A DNA stretch of 64,000 nucleotides from the NCBI RefSeq assembly GCF_023221595.1, contig NZ_CP096563.1, positions 5,017,001 through 5,081,000 of the forward strand, given 5' to 3'. This DNA comes from Rhodococcus qingshengii JCM 15477. Lineage in GTDB: Bacteria > Actinomycetota > Actinomycetes > Mycobacteriales > Mycobacteriaceae. Below are positions 44,820 to 53,771 of the stretch, one piece after another. The first letter of the stretch is position 1. Each line of letters opens with the position of its first letter. The position numbers and the translations under genes were made by a program. Below the pieces are notes generated by a model. It was not told the DNA's origin and ran no database searches. It worked only from the letters and a program-made list of their open reading frames with translations.

Positions 44820-47597
44820 TCAGTCCTGCCCACTGCCGAGGAGGTTGTGTCGGTGCGCTGCCGCGACAGCCTCTTCCCGGGAATGCGCACCGAGTTTGCG
44901 ATACAAGGCTCGGAGGTGACTCTTCAGCGTGTTGTTGGATACGAACAACCGCCGCGCGATCTCACCGATCGGAATGCCGAGACCCAGTTCCACGAGAACG
45001 TCTATCTCCCGTTTCGTCAATTGGACCCGAACGATGGCCGCCGGATACATCTGCGCCGCTTCGGATTCGAGAAAGGTCGCGACGGCACTGCTCGAGCCCT
45101 CGGCCCGATCTTCGAGTTGCCTGATCAGATCACGCGGTATCGTCGCCAGGGCCGACAGGACACCGGAGGTTTCGAGCAGTCCGCGAGCTTCCTCCCATGT
45201 ACTCGCGGCAGCGGGGATCCTGCCCAGTTCACACAGAGCAGCGCATTCGATCAGCAGGGATTCGAGCCGAAACCTCGTGAGATACTGCCCGCTCCAGTCG
45301 ATTTCGCGGCACAATTCCAATGCCTGGGACGGCGACCCGGTCAGGAGATGCGCCCGCGCCACGGAGACCGTGACAACTGCAAACGTATGTGGCGCAGCGA
45401 CTGATTCTTCCAGCGCCTTGGTACCCTCCCCGGACGCCAACAGAAGATCGATACGTGCCGCGGTGAGAAGCGCGTCACCGAGCGATCGTTCACACGGATT
45501 CACGTGCCCGTGCGTTGCCACTGCGCGCTGGAGGGAAATCAGCCCCCAGAACGGGTCCGATTGCAGCAGTGCAAATCTGGTGTAAGTGTAGGCCGCGAAC
45601 GCCCACAGGTCGCCCGGCGGTGTGACCTCGGCGAGTGCGTCCATCGCGGCAGCTCCGGCGTGCAGGTCCACGCTGTCGCACGCCACCAGTGCCCGCGCGA
45701 TCGCTCCCCCCATGTGCGAGGGCGGTCCCAACCATCCCGAAACGTCCGGGTGTGTGCTTTCCAGGTGCAGCCAGTCCGTCGCGTGCGCGACGTCCCCGAT
45801 CAGCGCGGAGTTGAGCGCGGCATTGCCTGCGGCGTGACGCAGGACGAACTCCGGACCATGTTGCACCGCACCTTGATAGGCGAGTCGCAATTCCACCGCG
45901 GCATCACCGAGGTCACCGGTCAATTGATGCGAGACCCCCCAGATCAGCCGCAGGGCGGGCAGTTGAGACCCCAACGCGCCCAACGACTCGTCGCCGAGTC
46001 CGTACACGACGTGCGCCAATTTGCGCGTGATCTCGGTAGAGCGTTGGTACTTACCGGATGTTCTCAGCACCACCGATTGGACAGTTCCGACGTTCAACAA
46101 GCTGTGCGCATGCGGACTACCACCTATCGCACGCAATTCCGCCGGTTCCGTCGGTAATGAATCGCCGTTGATCAACTGCGGCCGCAGACGTGATTCGAGC
46201 AGGTCACGACCCACCAGAATCGAAGGGTTCGAACTGAGTACGTCATCGGGTATGGATTGCAACGCAGTCCGGACCAATCCGGTGTGATCGACCAGAAGAT
46301 CAGCCCAGTGGCGCTCGAGTATGTCGAGCACCCTGGTCCACTTGCGTCCGTCCAAGGCGTAGTGAACGGCACCGGCTATATCCGAAGTCCCGAGAGCGTG
46401 ATCGACGAGTACCTGGAAGGGATCTTCGAATCCATCCCCTTGTTCGGCCCGTATCTGTATGAATGCCAGTCGAACTGACGGCGCGAAGTACCAGGACGGT
46501 TCTCCCTCGAAACCATTCCGGAAGATCAGACCGAAAGACTCGAGCAAGTCCAGTTTGCCCTCCACGTCAAGATCGTCGGACAAGACACGAGCGATCTCTG
46601 GTGTCACCGTGCGGGCAGCGGCGATCGTAGTCGCGAAGTCGAACAACTCGAGCGACTTGCCCGACCGAGGAGCGGTCCGACTGACGTACGCGTGGATCGC
46701 CTGGTCCACTCGCTGCTGAACGCGTTCGCGTCCACGGCTCGGTTCACTCAGCCCCGCAACCGCACTCAGAGCAACCTTCATCAGCACGGGAACGCCGGCA
46801 ACGCGTTCACAGATCGAATGGACGATGCCCGAGGGAAGGTGGATCCCTGCCTCCGCGAACAGAACGGTGGACTCGTCGAGTGTGTATCTGAGGTCGTTCG
46901 CGCACAGGTACTCGTCCACGCGGACGTCTTCGAGCAAGTCCGTCGCAGACCGATCCTGCAGCGTGACGACTACTTTCAATCCGGGAAGCCGCACGATCAG
47001 ATCCACGATTCGGCGTCCCACCTCGTCACCCTCAACCAGGTCGATGCGGTTGAACACCAACACGAATGGTGCGGGCGACGAGTCGAGGAGTGATTCGATC
47101 GCGCCCACTGGATCCTCGCGCATTCGTGGCGGGGCCTCGAGTGATTCCAGCGAATCCTGAATTACTGCGAGCGCGGTGTTCCAGTACTCGAGGGGGGTCA
47201 TCCGATGCGATGGCGCCGGCACCCAGACAACCGGTCTGCTCGGCACCTGCCCGAGAGTCGTGAGCCACAACGCGGCGAGTTCCGTCTTGCCGAACCCAAG
47301 CGGCGAATCGATGACAGTCAATCCCGCCGAGCGTTCCATCAATCCGAGGAGGCGGGGACGAATCGCCGTGGCTCCACGCCCGGCAAGCCGCCTTTGCAGC
47401 GTGCCCCTTCCTCGAGGATTTCGCTTTGCTCGAGATAGCTGCGATCGATTCGAAGTGGACCTCATGATGGCCGACGAACGAGCAGTCGATCCCCGCCGAA
47501 CTCGAGATTTCGTTCGAGCATCGAACTCCCAACCTGTCCACCCATAACGAACAACATAGACAGCTTCGCCGCGACACGCGAGCACTGGCCGTCTCAC
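44820..47597 (-). CDS. Large ATP-binding LuxR-family regulator (MalT/LAL type)
   Basis: Up to 925 residues; the N-terminus is uncertain because the first ~60 residues are low-complexity Arg/Ser-rich, and ATG 47465 is an alternative. ATPase module with a Walker A in LTVIDSPLGFGKTELAALW and Walker B-like FVLVFNRIDLVEG (Asn in place of the usual Asp/Glu pair, so hydrolysis is doubtful). A long helical TPR-like middle follows, then the LuxR helix-turn-helix at the end: LTKREIDVLVELGLGIPIGEIARRLFVSNNTLKSHLRALYRKLGAHSREEAVAAA. Such proteins activate catabolic or secondary-metabolite genes on binding a ligand. Divergent from the AraC gene. Confidence 0.88.
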   Translation of the reverse strand: MRRPVLACRGEAVYVVRYGWTGWEFDARTKSRVRRGSTARSSAIMRSTSNRSQLSRAKRNPRGRGTLQRRLAGRGATAIRPRLLGLMERSAGLTVIDSPLGFGKTELAALWLTTLGQVPSRPVVWVPAPSHRMTPLEYWNTALAVIQDSLESLEAPPRMREDPVGAIESLLDSSPAPFVLVFNRIDLVEGDEVGRRIVDLIVRLPGLKVVVTLQDRSATDLLEDVRVDEYLCANDLRYTLDESTVLFAEAGIHLPSGIVHSICERVAGVPVLMKVALSAVAGLSEPSRGRERVQQRVDQAIHAYVSRTAPRSGKSLELFDFATTIAAARTVTPEIARVLSDDLDVEGKLDLLESFGLIFRNGFEGEPSWYFAPSVRLAFIQIRAEQGDGFEDPFQVLVDHALGTSDIAGAVHYALDGRKWTRVLDILERHWADLLVDHTGLVRTALQSIPDDVLSSNPSILVGRDLLESRLRPQLINGDSLPTEPAELRAIGGSPHAHSLLNVGTVQSVVLRTSGKYQRSTEITRKLAHVVYGLGDESLGALGSQLPALRLIWGVSHQLTGDLGDAAVELRLAYQGAVQHGPEFVLRHAAGNAALNSALIGDVAHATDWLHLESTHPDVSGWLGPPSHMGGAIARALVACDSVDLHAGAAAMDALAEVTPPGDLWAFAAYTYTRFALLQSDPFWGLISLQRAVATHGHVNPCERSLGDALLTAARIDLLLASGEGTKALEESVAAPHTFAVVTVSVARAHLLTGSPSQALELCREIDWSGQYLTRFRLESLLIECAALCELGRIPAAASTWEEARGLLETSGVLSALATIPRDLIRQLEDRAEGSSSAVATFLESEAAQMYPAAIVRVQLTKREIDVLVELGLGIPIGEIARRLFVSNNTLKSHLRALYRKLGAHSREEAVAAAHRHNLLGSGQD

Positions 47598-47697
47598 AAA
47601 TACGCCCGATTTGTCTCATTATGTGGGCTCGGTCACTATTGACGTCTATTTGCGGGAGAGTGACTGCGACCTGCGGGATCTGACATATCATGCCCGC

Positions 47698-48747
47698 GTG
47701 TCGATGAAATCCGCCCGCATCCGCGTGTCGACCCGATCGGTCGATCCTGCGGACGCCGACGACTTCTGGCGCAGTGTCACACGTCCGTTCTTCGTCACCG
47801 ACCGAATTGACCCTGACACATCTCTCGAAGGCTCGATCACAGCGCTTTCCATCGGAACCTCGTTGATCGGTCAAACTACCTTCAACACACAGAAGTACAC
47901 CCGAAACAATCGGCTGATCGCCGAGAGCGGACTCGACGATGAATACATGGTCCAGGTCGTCCTCGACGGGCAGTTGAGCGGCAACGCCGACGGAGTCGAT
48001 TTCGTCGCACGTCCAGGCGATGTCACATTCTTCGACCTCGGGCGTACCTGGACCGCCGACGCGGAGGCGGAATCGACAGGGCGCACCATCACGCTCCTCG
48101 CACCGCGTTCCCTCGTCGAGGCCGAGTCGAAGGGTCGTTCTCTACACGGGACGGTACTGCGCGGAGTTCCTGCCGTCGTGCTCGCTCAGTGCATGCAATC
48201 GGTCGTACTCGCGCTACCGCATCTCGATCCCGATGCTGCGGCCGGCTACGAGGACGTCGTCGCTTCCCTCCTTCGTGTCAGCTTGGGTATCGCCGAACCT
48301 GATCTGTCGCCGCGGCCCGATCACTCTCTCCGCGATCGTGCGTACGCCTACATCGCCGAGCATCTCTCGGAGACCTGGCTCGGCCCGACGAGCATGTGCG
48401 CAGCATTGTCCGTCTCCCGGGCACAGCTCTATCGCGCATTCGCATCCGACGGCGGAATAGCTCTTGTCATTCGGCGGAAGCGTCTCGAACTCGTCTACCG
48501 CGAATTGACCAGAACCGAGATGCCGAACGAAACGATCGAAGCGTTGGCCCTGCGATGCGGCTTCACCTCGAAATCCCAGTTGGCGCGAGCGTTCAAGGAC
48601 TTCTACGGGATGACCCCGAGCCAAGCCCGAACCGACGGCAGACGCACGATCGGGGACCCGTCGATCGCACGCCTGCACCGCCGACTCGAGTTCTTCAGCC
48701 CTGAATCCGAGATACTCCACAGCCTCGCGAGCGTGCCTGTGTTCTAG
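47698..48747 (+). CDS. AraC-family transcriptional regulator
   Basis: About 349 residues from GTG 47698; an ATG at 47704 and longer upstream starts are possible, none with a strong ribosome site. The N-terminal AraC-binding-like half (TTFNTQKYTRNNRLIAESGLDDEYMVQVVLDGQLSGNADGVDFVARPGDVTFFDLGRTW) is a cupin-like sensor. The C-terminal double helix-turn-helix reads SMCAALSVSRAQLYRAFASDGG and MPNETIEALALRCGFTSKSQLARAFKDFYGMTPSQAR. Divergent from the large LuxR regulator. A structural target gene is not evident next to it. Confidence 0.9.
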   Translation: MSMKSARIRVSTRSVDPADADDFWRSVTRPFFVTDRIDPDTSLEGSITALSIGTSLIGQTTFNTQKYTRNNRLIAESGLDDEYMVQVVLDGQLSGNADGVDFVARPGDVTFFDLGRTWTADAEAESTGRTITLLAPRSLVEAESKGRSLHGTVLRGVPAVVLAQCMQSVVLALPHLDPDAAAGYEDVVASLLRVSLGIAEPDLSPRPDHSLRDRAYAYIAEHLSETWLGPTSMCAALSVSRAQLYRAFASDGGIALVIRRKRLELVYRELTRTEMPNETIEALALRCGFTSKSQLARAFKDFYGMTPSQARTDGRRTIGDPSIARLHRRLEFFSPESEILHSLASVPVF

Positions 48748-48754
48748 TTGATCC

Positions 48755-49012
48755 ATGAGCTGGGTCGACAAGGAACTGAGTCTGGCTGCGCTCACAGGTG
48801 CGGTCACAGGTGTCGCCGTGATGATCCCGATAGTCGGAGATGGAGCCTGGTCCTGGATAGGACTGTTCATGTCGGCTGTCGTCGCTACTGGTGACCCGGT
48901 GCGAGATGCCGCAGGGTTCCCGATGTCCTTGATCGTACTGGCGGTCATCGCCGCAGTTACGTACGTGTTCTCCTACCTGCTCGCCCCCGCCCAGGCCTCC
49001 GAAACCCCGTAA
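48755..49012 (+). CDS. Small membrane protein of unknown function
   Basis: 85 residues with two predicted helices (about 9-30, LAALTGAVTGVAVMIPIVGDG, and 57-78, MSLIVLAVIAAVTYVFSYLLA) joined by a loop. It begins 7 bp after the AraC stop, so it may be transcribed with it. No recognisable ribosome site and no known family. Helix content argues for a real gene. Confidence 0.55.
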   Translation: MSWVDKELSLAALTGAVTGVAVMIPIVGDGAWSWIGLFMSAVVATGDPVRDAAGFPMSLIVLAVIAAVTYVFSYLLAPAQASETP

Positions 49013-49094
49013 GAACCTCTGCTTCATCACGATTCGTCCTCCGAACCGCGGTGGAGATCAATAATTCCATGACAGGCAGCGAGCTCAGATCACT

Positions 49095-49199
49095 TCAGCT
49101 GGAAATGAACCGGAGAACAAACTGCTCGATGCCTTCCGATATGACCTTGGTCAGCGCGGTGAAGTCGTTCGACCAGCGTTGAATATCCAAGCTGCTCAT
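49095..49199 (-). CDS. 34-residue amphipathic peptide (putative small protein)
   Basis: ATG 49199 has GGAGG six to seven bases upstream, among the best ribosome sites of the window. The peptide starts MSSLDIQRWSNDFTALTK and ends FVLRFISS. Hydrophobic residues at 4, 6, 9, 12, 15, 18/19, 23, 26/27 and 30/31 fall on one face of a helix, with Asp, Arg, Lys and Glu on the other, so a single amphipathic helix is predicted. Size and character recall phenol-soluble-modulin-like peptides and the tiny cell-wall channel proteins of Corynebacteriales, without clear sequence identity. It stands alone between convergent or distant neighbours. Confidence 0.5.
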   Translation of the reverse strand: MSSLDIQRWSNDFTALTKVISEGIEQFVLRFISS

Positions 49200-49337
49200 C
49201 ACTTTCCTCCGTTCTTCGTCCCGCTGCCCGTGACTGCACAACGTATGCGGGACGTTGGGGCGCACTGGAACTATCTGCGAGAACGCGGTTTCCGTTACCA
49301 ATTGACCGGTCGAACAGCACAGCTTTTCGCTACCGCA

Positions 49338-50240
49338 TCAGACGGTCACTTCTTCGACCGGTTTCTCCTCGTGGCTCGCCGCGCCGAAGACGGCCACGGC
49401 GACGGCACCCGCGATTGCCCCGACGAAGCCGACGACGGCAAGCCATTCCAGGCCCGGTCTCGACGCGTCGCCGAGCACCACGACGCCGACGATTCCCGGA
49501 ACCACCGTCTCGCCGACAACCAGAGCCGCTGTCGCTCCGTTGACGGATCCCAGTTGCAGCGCCACCGTGTGCAGATAGAAACCGCCCAGGCCCGAGACGA
49601 GGATCGCCCAGCCTGCCGGATCGCGGAGCATGGTGCCGATTTCGAACGGATCGATTCCGTAGACCACGCGTACGGCAATGGCCAGACAGCCGAACAGCAC
49701 ACCCGAGATCAACCCGGCGACAACTGCTGCGCGTGAGCCCAACCATCGGATCAAACCGATGCCGATCAGCAAGATCAACGCCGAGCCCACGAGGACACCC
49801 CAATGGACGACGTCGTTGGAACTCCCACCGCCCGCGTGACCTGACGACAATCCGAGCAGCAGGAGCGATCCGATCACCGCAGCGATCGCGAACCAGTCGC
49901 GACGATGCAACTGGATGCCGAGGACCACGGTCCCCAGCACTGCCGTGATGACGAGATTGGCACTGACCACTGTCTGCGACAAGAACAGTGGAATGAGCCG
50001 CGCGGAGATGGCACTACCGGCGAATCCGACCGCATCGAGCACGGTGCCCAGGATGAACGACGCCGTCAGCGCGGCCGCGAACGTCGAACGCAAGGTCGGG
50101 CCACCCGACGCCGTCACGTGTCCGGCCTCGCCACGCTGCTCGGCGGCAGCTGCCGACTTGCGCGCGCCGTAGGCTTGCAGCACGGATGCAACGCCGTACC
50201 CGACGCATGCCACGATCGCGGCAATCAGTCCGATCAGCAT
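49338..50240 (-). CDS. DMT-superfamily-like integral membrane protein
   Basis: 300 residues with about nine or ten predicted helices. The layout resembles the drug/metabolite transporter superfamily: MLIGLIAAIVACVGYGVASVLQAYGARKS at the start, FILGTVLDAVGFAGSAISARLIPLFLSQTVVSANLVITAVLG and a closing GATAALVVGETVVPGIVGVVVLGD, where the GETVVPGIVG helix is the typical DMT C-terminal signature. A charged loop of about 25 residues separates helix 1 and helix 2. Substrate unknown. Confidence 0.82.
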   Translation of the reverse strand: MLIGLIAAIVACVGYGVASVLQAYGARKSAAAAEQRGEAGHVTASGGPTLRSTFAAALTASFILGTVLDAVGFAGSAISARLIPLFLSQTVVSANLVITAVLGTVVLGIQLHRRDWFAIAAVIGSLLLLGLSSGHAGGGSSNDVVHWGVLVGSALILLIGIGLIRWLGSRAAVVAGLISGVLFGCLAIAVRVVYGIDPFEIGTMLRDPAGWAILVSGLGGFYLHTVALQLGSVNGATAALVVGETVVPGIVGVVVLGDASRPGLEWLAVVGFVGAIAGAVAVAVFGAASHEEKPVEEVTV

Positions 50241-50391
50241 CGAAATTCCACACGAAGTTCCTGGGCAATGGTCATAGAGATAGACCCTGCCCTATTTCCC
50301 CAGGCCTGACATCACCCTCAGGTATTCGAACAAGTGCTACCCGAGAAGTACACCGACCGACCCTGACCGGTACCTGGGGACACCCCGACCC

Positions 50392-51804
50392 CTAGTGGAA
50401 TTGCTTGAGAGCCCTGATCTTGTTCATGACGTCGAGCGCCGCCACCTTGTACGCCTCGGACAGTGTCGGATAGTTGAAGACGGCGTCGACAAGGTATTCG
50501 ACGGTCCCGCCGCACCCCATCACCGCTTGGCCGATATGCACGAGATCCGTTGCACCCGAGCCGAAGATATGAACACCGAGCAGTTTCAGGTCATCCGTCG
50601 ACACCAAGATCTTGAGCATCCCGTAGGTGTCGCCTGCGATCTGCCCGCGCGCGAGTTCGCGGTATCGGGAAACGCCAACCTCGTACGGCACCGATTCCTT
50701 GGTCAAATCGACCTCGGTGGCGCCCACATACGACACCTCGGGAATCGAGTAGATGCCGATCGGCTGCAGATCCATCAGCTTCGCGCCTGGTTCGTCGAAG
50801 GCATGATAGGCCGCGAGTCGACCTTGATCCATCGACGTCGCCGCCAACGCCGGGAATCCGATGACGTCACCGACGGCGTAGATGTGTTCGACCTTGGTGC
50901 GGAAATTGTCGTCGACATAGATACGGCCACGTTCGTCGGCTTCGAGCCCGGCGTTCTCCAGCGCGAGTGGCGCCGTGAGGCCTTGCCGTCCAGCCGAGTA
51001 CATCACGGTCTCGGCTGGAATCTGCTTGCCGCTGCGCAGCGTCGTAAGCGTTCCGTTCGCTCCGACGTCGACGGCCGTCACTTCTTCACCGAATCGGAAA
51101 GTGACCGCCAGATCGCGTAGATGGAATCGAAGCGATTCGATGACCTCGGGGTCGCAGAAGTCCAGCATCGACGTCCTCTTCTCGACGACGGTGACCTTGG
51201 TGCCGAGTGCCGCGAACATCGATGCGTACTCGATACCGATCACTCCCGCGCCCACGACGACCATGGTGGTCGGGATGGAGGTCAGATCGAGGATCCCGTC
51301 GGAGTCGAGCACCCGGTGACTGTCGAAGGACACCCCCGCCGGGCGAGCAGGCAACGTTCCGGTCGCGATCACGACGAACCTCGCCGTGATCGTCATCTTG
51401 TCTCCGCGCGAGGAGTCCTCGACGAGGATGGTGTGCTCGTCGACGAACGAGCCGACCCCTACCAACAATTCGACGCGGTTGCGCAGAAGCTGAGATCGAA
51501 CGACTTCGATTTCTTTGGTGATGACATGCTGGGTTCGCGCCAGCAGGTCGGCCGGAGTGATGTTCTCCTTGACGCGGTAACTCGCGCCGTACAGTTCGCG
51601 TTGGTTCATCCCGGTGAGGTAGAGAACCGCCTCACGCAACGTCTTCGACGGAATGGTGCCGGTGTTGACGCACACTCCCCCGAGCATGTTGCCTTTCTCG
51701 ACCATCGCTACCCGTTTACCCAGCTTGGCCGCCGCGATGGCAGCCTTCTGCCCACCCGGGCCGGAGCCGATCACAACCAGGTCGTATTCCATCGGATCAG
51801 TCAT
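50392..51804 (-). CDS. sthA: Soluble pyridine nucleotide transhydrogenase
   Basis: 470 residues, FAD flavoprotein that exchanges reducing equivalents between NADPH and NAD+. FAD fold [26 protein letters not shown]. The loop [13 protein letters not shown] keeps only the first of the two redox Cys of glutathione/lipoamide reductases, which is the mark of SthA. NAD(P) fold [21 protein letters not shown] and the C-terminal dimerisation domain [13 protein letters not shown]. No operon partner. A 471-bp intergenic region follows on the left side of the acyltransferase cluster. Confidence 0.95.
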   Translation of the reverse strand: MTDPMEYDLVVIGSGPGGQKAAIAAAKLGKRVAMVEKGNMLGGVCVNTGTIPSKTLREAVLYLTGMNQRELYGASYRVKENITPADLLARTQHVITKEIEVVRSQLLRNRVELLVGVGSFVDEHTILVEDSSRGDKMTITARFVVIATGTLPARPAGVSFDSHRVLDSDGILDLTSIPTTMVVVGAGVIGIEYASMFAALGTKVTVVEKRTSMLDFCDPEVIESLRFHLRDLAVTFRFGEEVTAVDVGANGTLTTLRSGKQIPAETVMYSAGRQGLTAPLALENAGLEADERGRIYVDDNFRTKVEHIYAVGDVIGFPALAATSMDQGRLAAYHAFDEPGAKLMDLQPIGIYSIPEVSYVGATEVDLTKESVPYEVGVSRYRELARGQIAGDTYGMLKILVSTDDLKLLGVHIFGSGATDLVHIGQAVMGCGGTVEYLVDAVFNYPTLSEAYKVAALDVMNKIRALKQFH

Positions 51805-52274
51805 CGCTTAGAAATACCGTCTGCATACGACCGGCAGATGCCGAGCATGTCAATACTCGGTGAACAATCCGCGCGCCGAAACGACACGACGGCAGTACAC
51901 GAACCCTGTTGCAATTAAAAGAGATACAGCCGAATCCATACGAAACTTGCTACACATAAACATATTCCGACGTTCGCATGCGCACATGTTTCGTCGCCGG
52001 CGGAATTCACAACGGTCTGTTGAAATTTGTTTCACCACAGAGTGATTGATCGATCAACTGACAGGTGACCAGGGCCGTAAACCGGATGTCCAGTATTCGA
52101 ATTGTCCGAAAAAACGAGCGGAATGTTCCTCGTCACATCCCCCACCGAAGCAGTTGCGCGGAGCCTCGGGCCGCGTTCTACTTGCCTTGACTAATCATCT
52201 GTCACTCTCGGTTACAAACATCCGCCCCGTTCACGATCCCCACCTTTCGCCATCTCGAGAGATCAGGTTTCCCA
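51805..52274. other. 470-bp AT-richer intergenic region before the acyltransferase cluster
   Basis: No credible gene. It is the AT-richest stretch of the right half. It holds TTGATCGATCAA, a perfect 12-bp palindrome at 52047-52058, and a TGAAA-TTTG-TTTCA inverted repeat just before it. A possible promoter (TTGACT near 52188, spacing about 18, GTTACA) faces the acyltransferase genes. This region probably contains divergent promoters for sthA and the cluster. Confidence 0.5.
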
Positions 52275-53771
52275 ATGGAATTCACGGAACTTGCCGACTA
52301 TCCCCTACCTCCAGGGACCGTCACCGAGTGGACTCCCGCCGCGGTGAATCCGCCCGAGCTGTGGCCTGTCGACCAGCGTCCCGCCAGCTACATACACGAG
52401 GCACACTTGAAACATGCCCAGCAGGCGAAACGGCAGGTGCACCATCAGACCGACGTGTGCACTCCGTCGTGGCTGGGTACCTCGTTTCGCATCCACGACC
52501 GACTCGACCGAAGGATCTGGGCGGCCGCTCTCGATCACTGGATCGATCGCCACGAAGTGCTCCGAACACACGTCGCCGTGGAGGGCGAAACGATAGTCCG
52601 ACGCACCGCGGCGTCTGGAGACGTCCGGATTCTGGGCACCGAGGTCGGACACCTTGCGTCCTCGATGTCTGTCTTCACGCATCTGCAGCAACTGCTCGAC
52701 CGATCGACCGATCCACTTGTCTGGCCTGCGTATCAGTTCGCGACGATCGAAGGCCCCAACCACTTCACCGTGGTTTTTGCCGCTGATCATGCTCTGCTGG
52801 ACGGATATTCGGTGGCGTTGACCGCGCACGAACTGCAGACGATCTACCGATCGTTGAGCGAGGGAAGCCCTCCCTCGCCGCCGGAGACCGGAAGCTACAT
52901 CGACTTCGGCACCAAGGAACGAGATCTCGTGGGACACGCGGACCGCTCTCACCCGGCAGTGCAGACGTGGCGCGAGTTCTACGCGCAGGGCGAGGCTCCG
53001 TACTTTCCAGCGCTACCCGAACCGGTCACCGGACGCCGAGTCCCTCAGCAGAGCCTGTCTGCCTGGCTTCTGAGCGCCCGGGGAGCCGAACGCCTGGCAG
53101 AAGCGAGCAAGCGCAGCAACCAAGGATTCCTGGCCGCGATACTCGCGTGCGCGGCCAAGGTGACCGGCGATCTCACCGGTGCAGACGAATTCCGCGTCGT
53201 CGTGCCGCAACACACCCGTTCGGAGCTTCGATGGGCCGCGTCGCTGGGATGGTTCATCGGTGTTGTGCCGGTGAGGATTCCGATTGCCCCCGCCGCAACC
53301 GTGAGCGATCTGGCCAAGGTTGCCGGCACGGAGATACGGCGCGTCCGCCCCGCCGCGGCACTGCCGTATTCGAAAGTGTGCGAGCTGATCGACTCCCCGC
53401 AGCACCTGCCGTTCGTGCTCTCGTACATGGACGTTCGTCACGTTCCTGGTGCCGAGCAATGGACGAGCTGGCAGACCAGGGGCCTTCGTAGTCGAGATCA
53501 TTCGGGAACCGACGTCTACATCTGGCTCACGCGGACTCCCGAAGGGCTCAATCTGGCCATACGCCACCCGGGCAACGCGCGCACGAGCCGCCACATCCAT
53601 CAGTTCGCGGGACTCCTACGCCGCGAAATGGAGGACTTTGCCTTCTCGACCGACACTTTCGCACCTCCGACCAAAACCGCTGCACCGATCGAGGAGAACT
53701 CTCATGGAAATGACACCCATCGATCTCTGGGCACCGAAAGCCGGGACGCTCACCGAGTTCAGGCCTACTGA
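52275..53771 (+). CDS. PapA-like condensation-domain acyltransferase 1
   Basis: 498 residues, one condensation-fold domain of the PapA/WS-DGAT type with no carrier or adenylation domain. The catalytic motif HxxxDG is VFAADHALLDGYS (near residue 178). Opening layout, LADYPLPPGTVTEWTP, is shared with the other two proteins and with mycobacterial PapA1/PapA2/PapA3-type enzymes, which transfer fatty acyl groups to trehalose. It overlaps the next gene by 68 bp. No polyketide synthase, MmpL or acyl-CoA ligase gene is in the window. Acceptor and donor unknown. Confidence 0.85.
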   Translation: MEFTELADYPLPPGTVTEWTPAAVNPPELWPVDQRPASYIHEAHLKHAQQAKRQVHHQTDVCTPSWLGTSFRIHDRLDRRIWAAALDHWIDRHEVLRTHVAVEGETIVRRTAASGDVRILGTEVGHLASSMSVFTHLQQLLDRSTDPLVWPAYQFATIEGPNHFTVVFAADHALLDGYSVALTAHELQTIYRSLSEGSPPSPPETGSYIDFGTKERDLVGHADRSHPAVQTWREFYAQGEAPYFPALPEPVTGRRVPQQSLSAWLLSARGAERLAEASKRSNQGFLAAILACAAKVTGDLTGADEFRVVVPQHTRSELRWAASLGWFIGVVPVRIPIAPAATVSDLAKVAGTEIRRVRPAAALPYSKVCELIDSPQHLPFVLSYMDVRHVPGAEQWTSWQTRGLRSRDHSGTDVYIWLTRTPEGLNLAIRHPGNARTSRHIHQFAGLLRREMEDFAFSTDTFAPPTKTAAPIEENSHGNDTHRSLGTESRDAHRVQAY

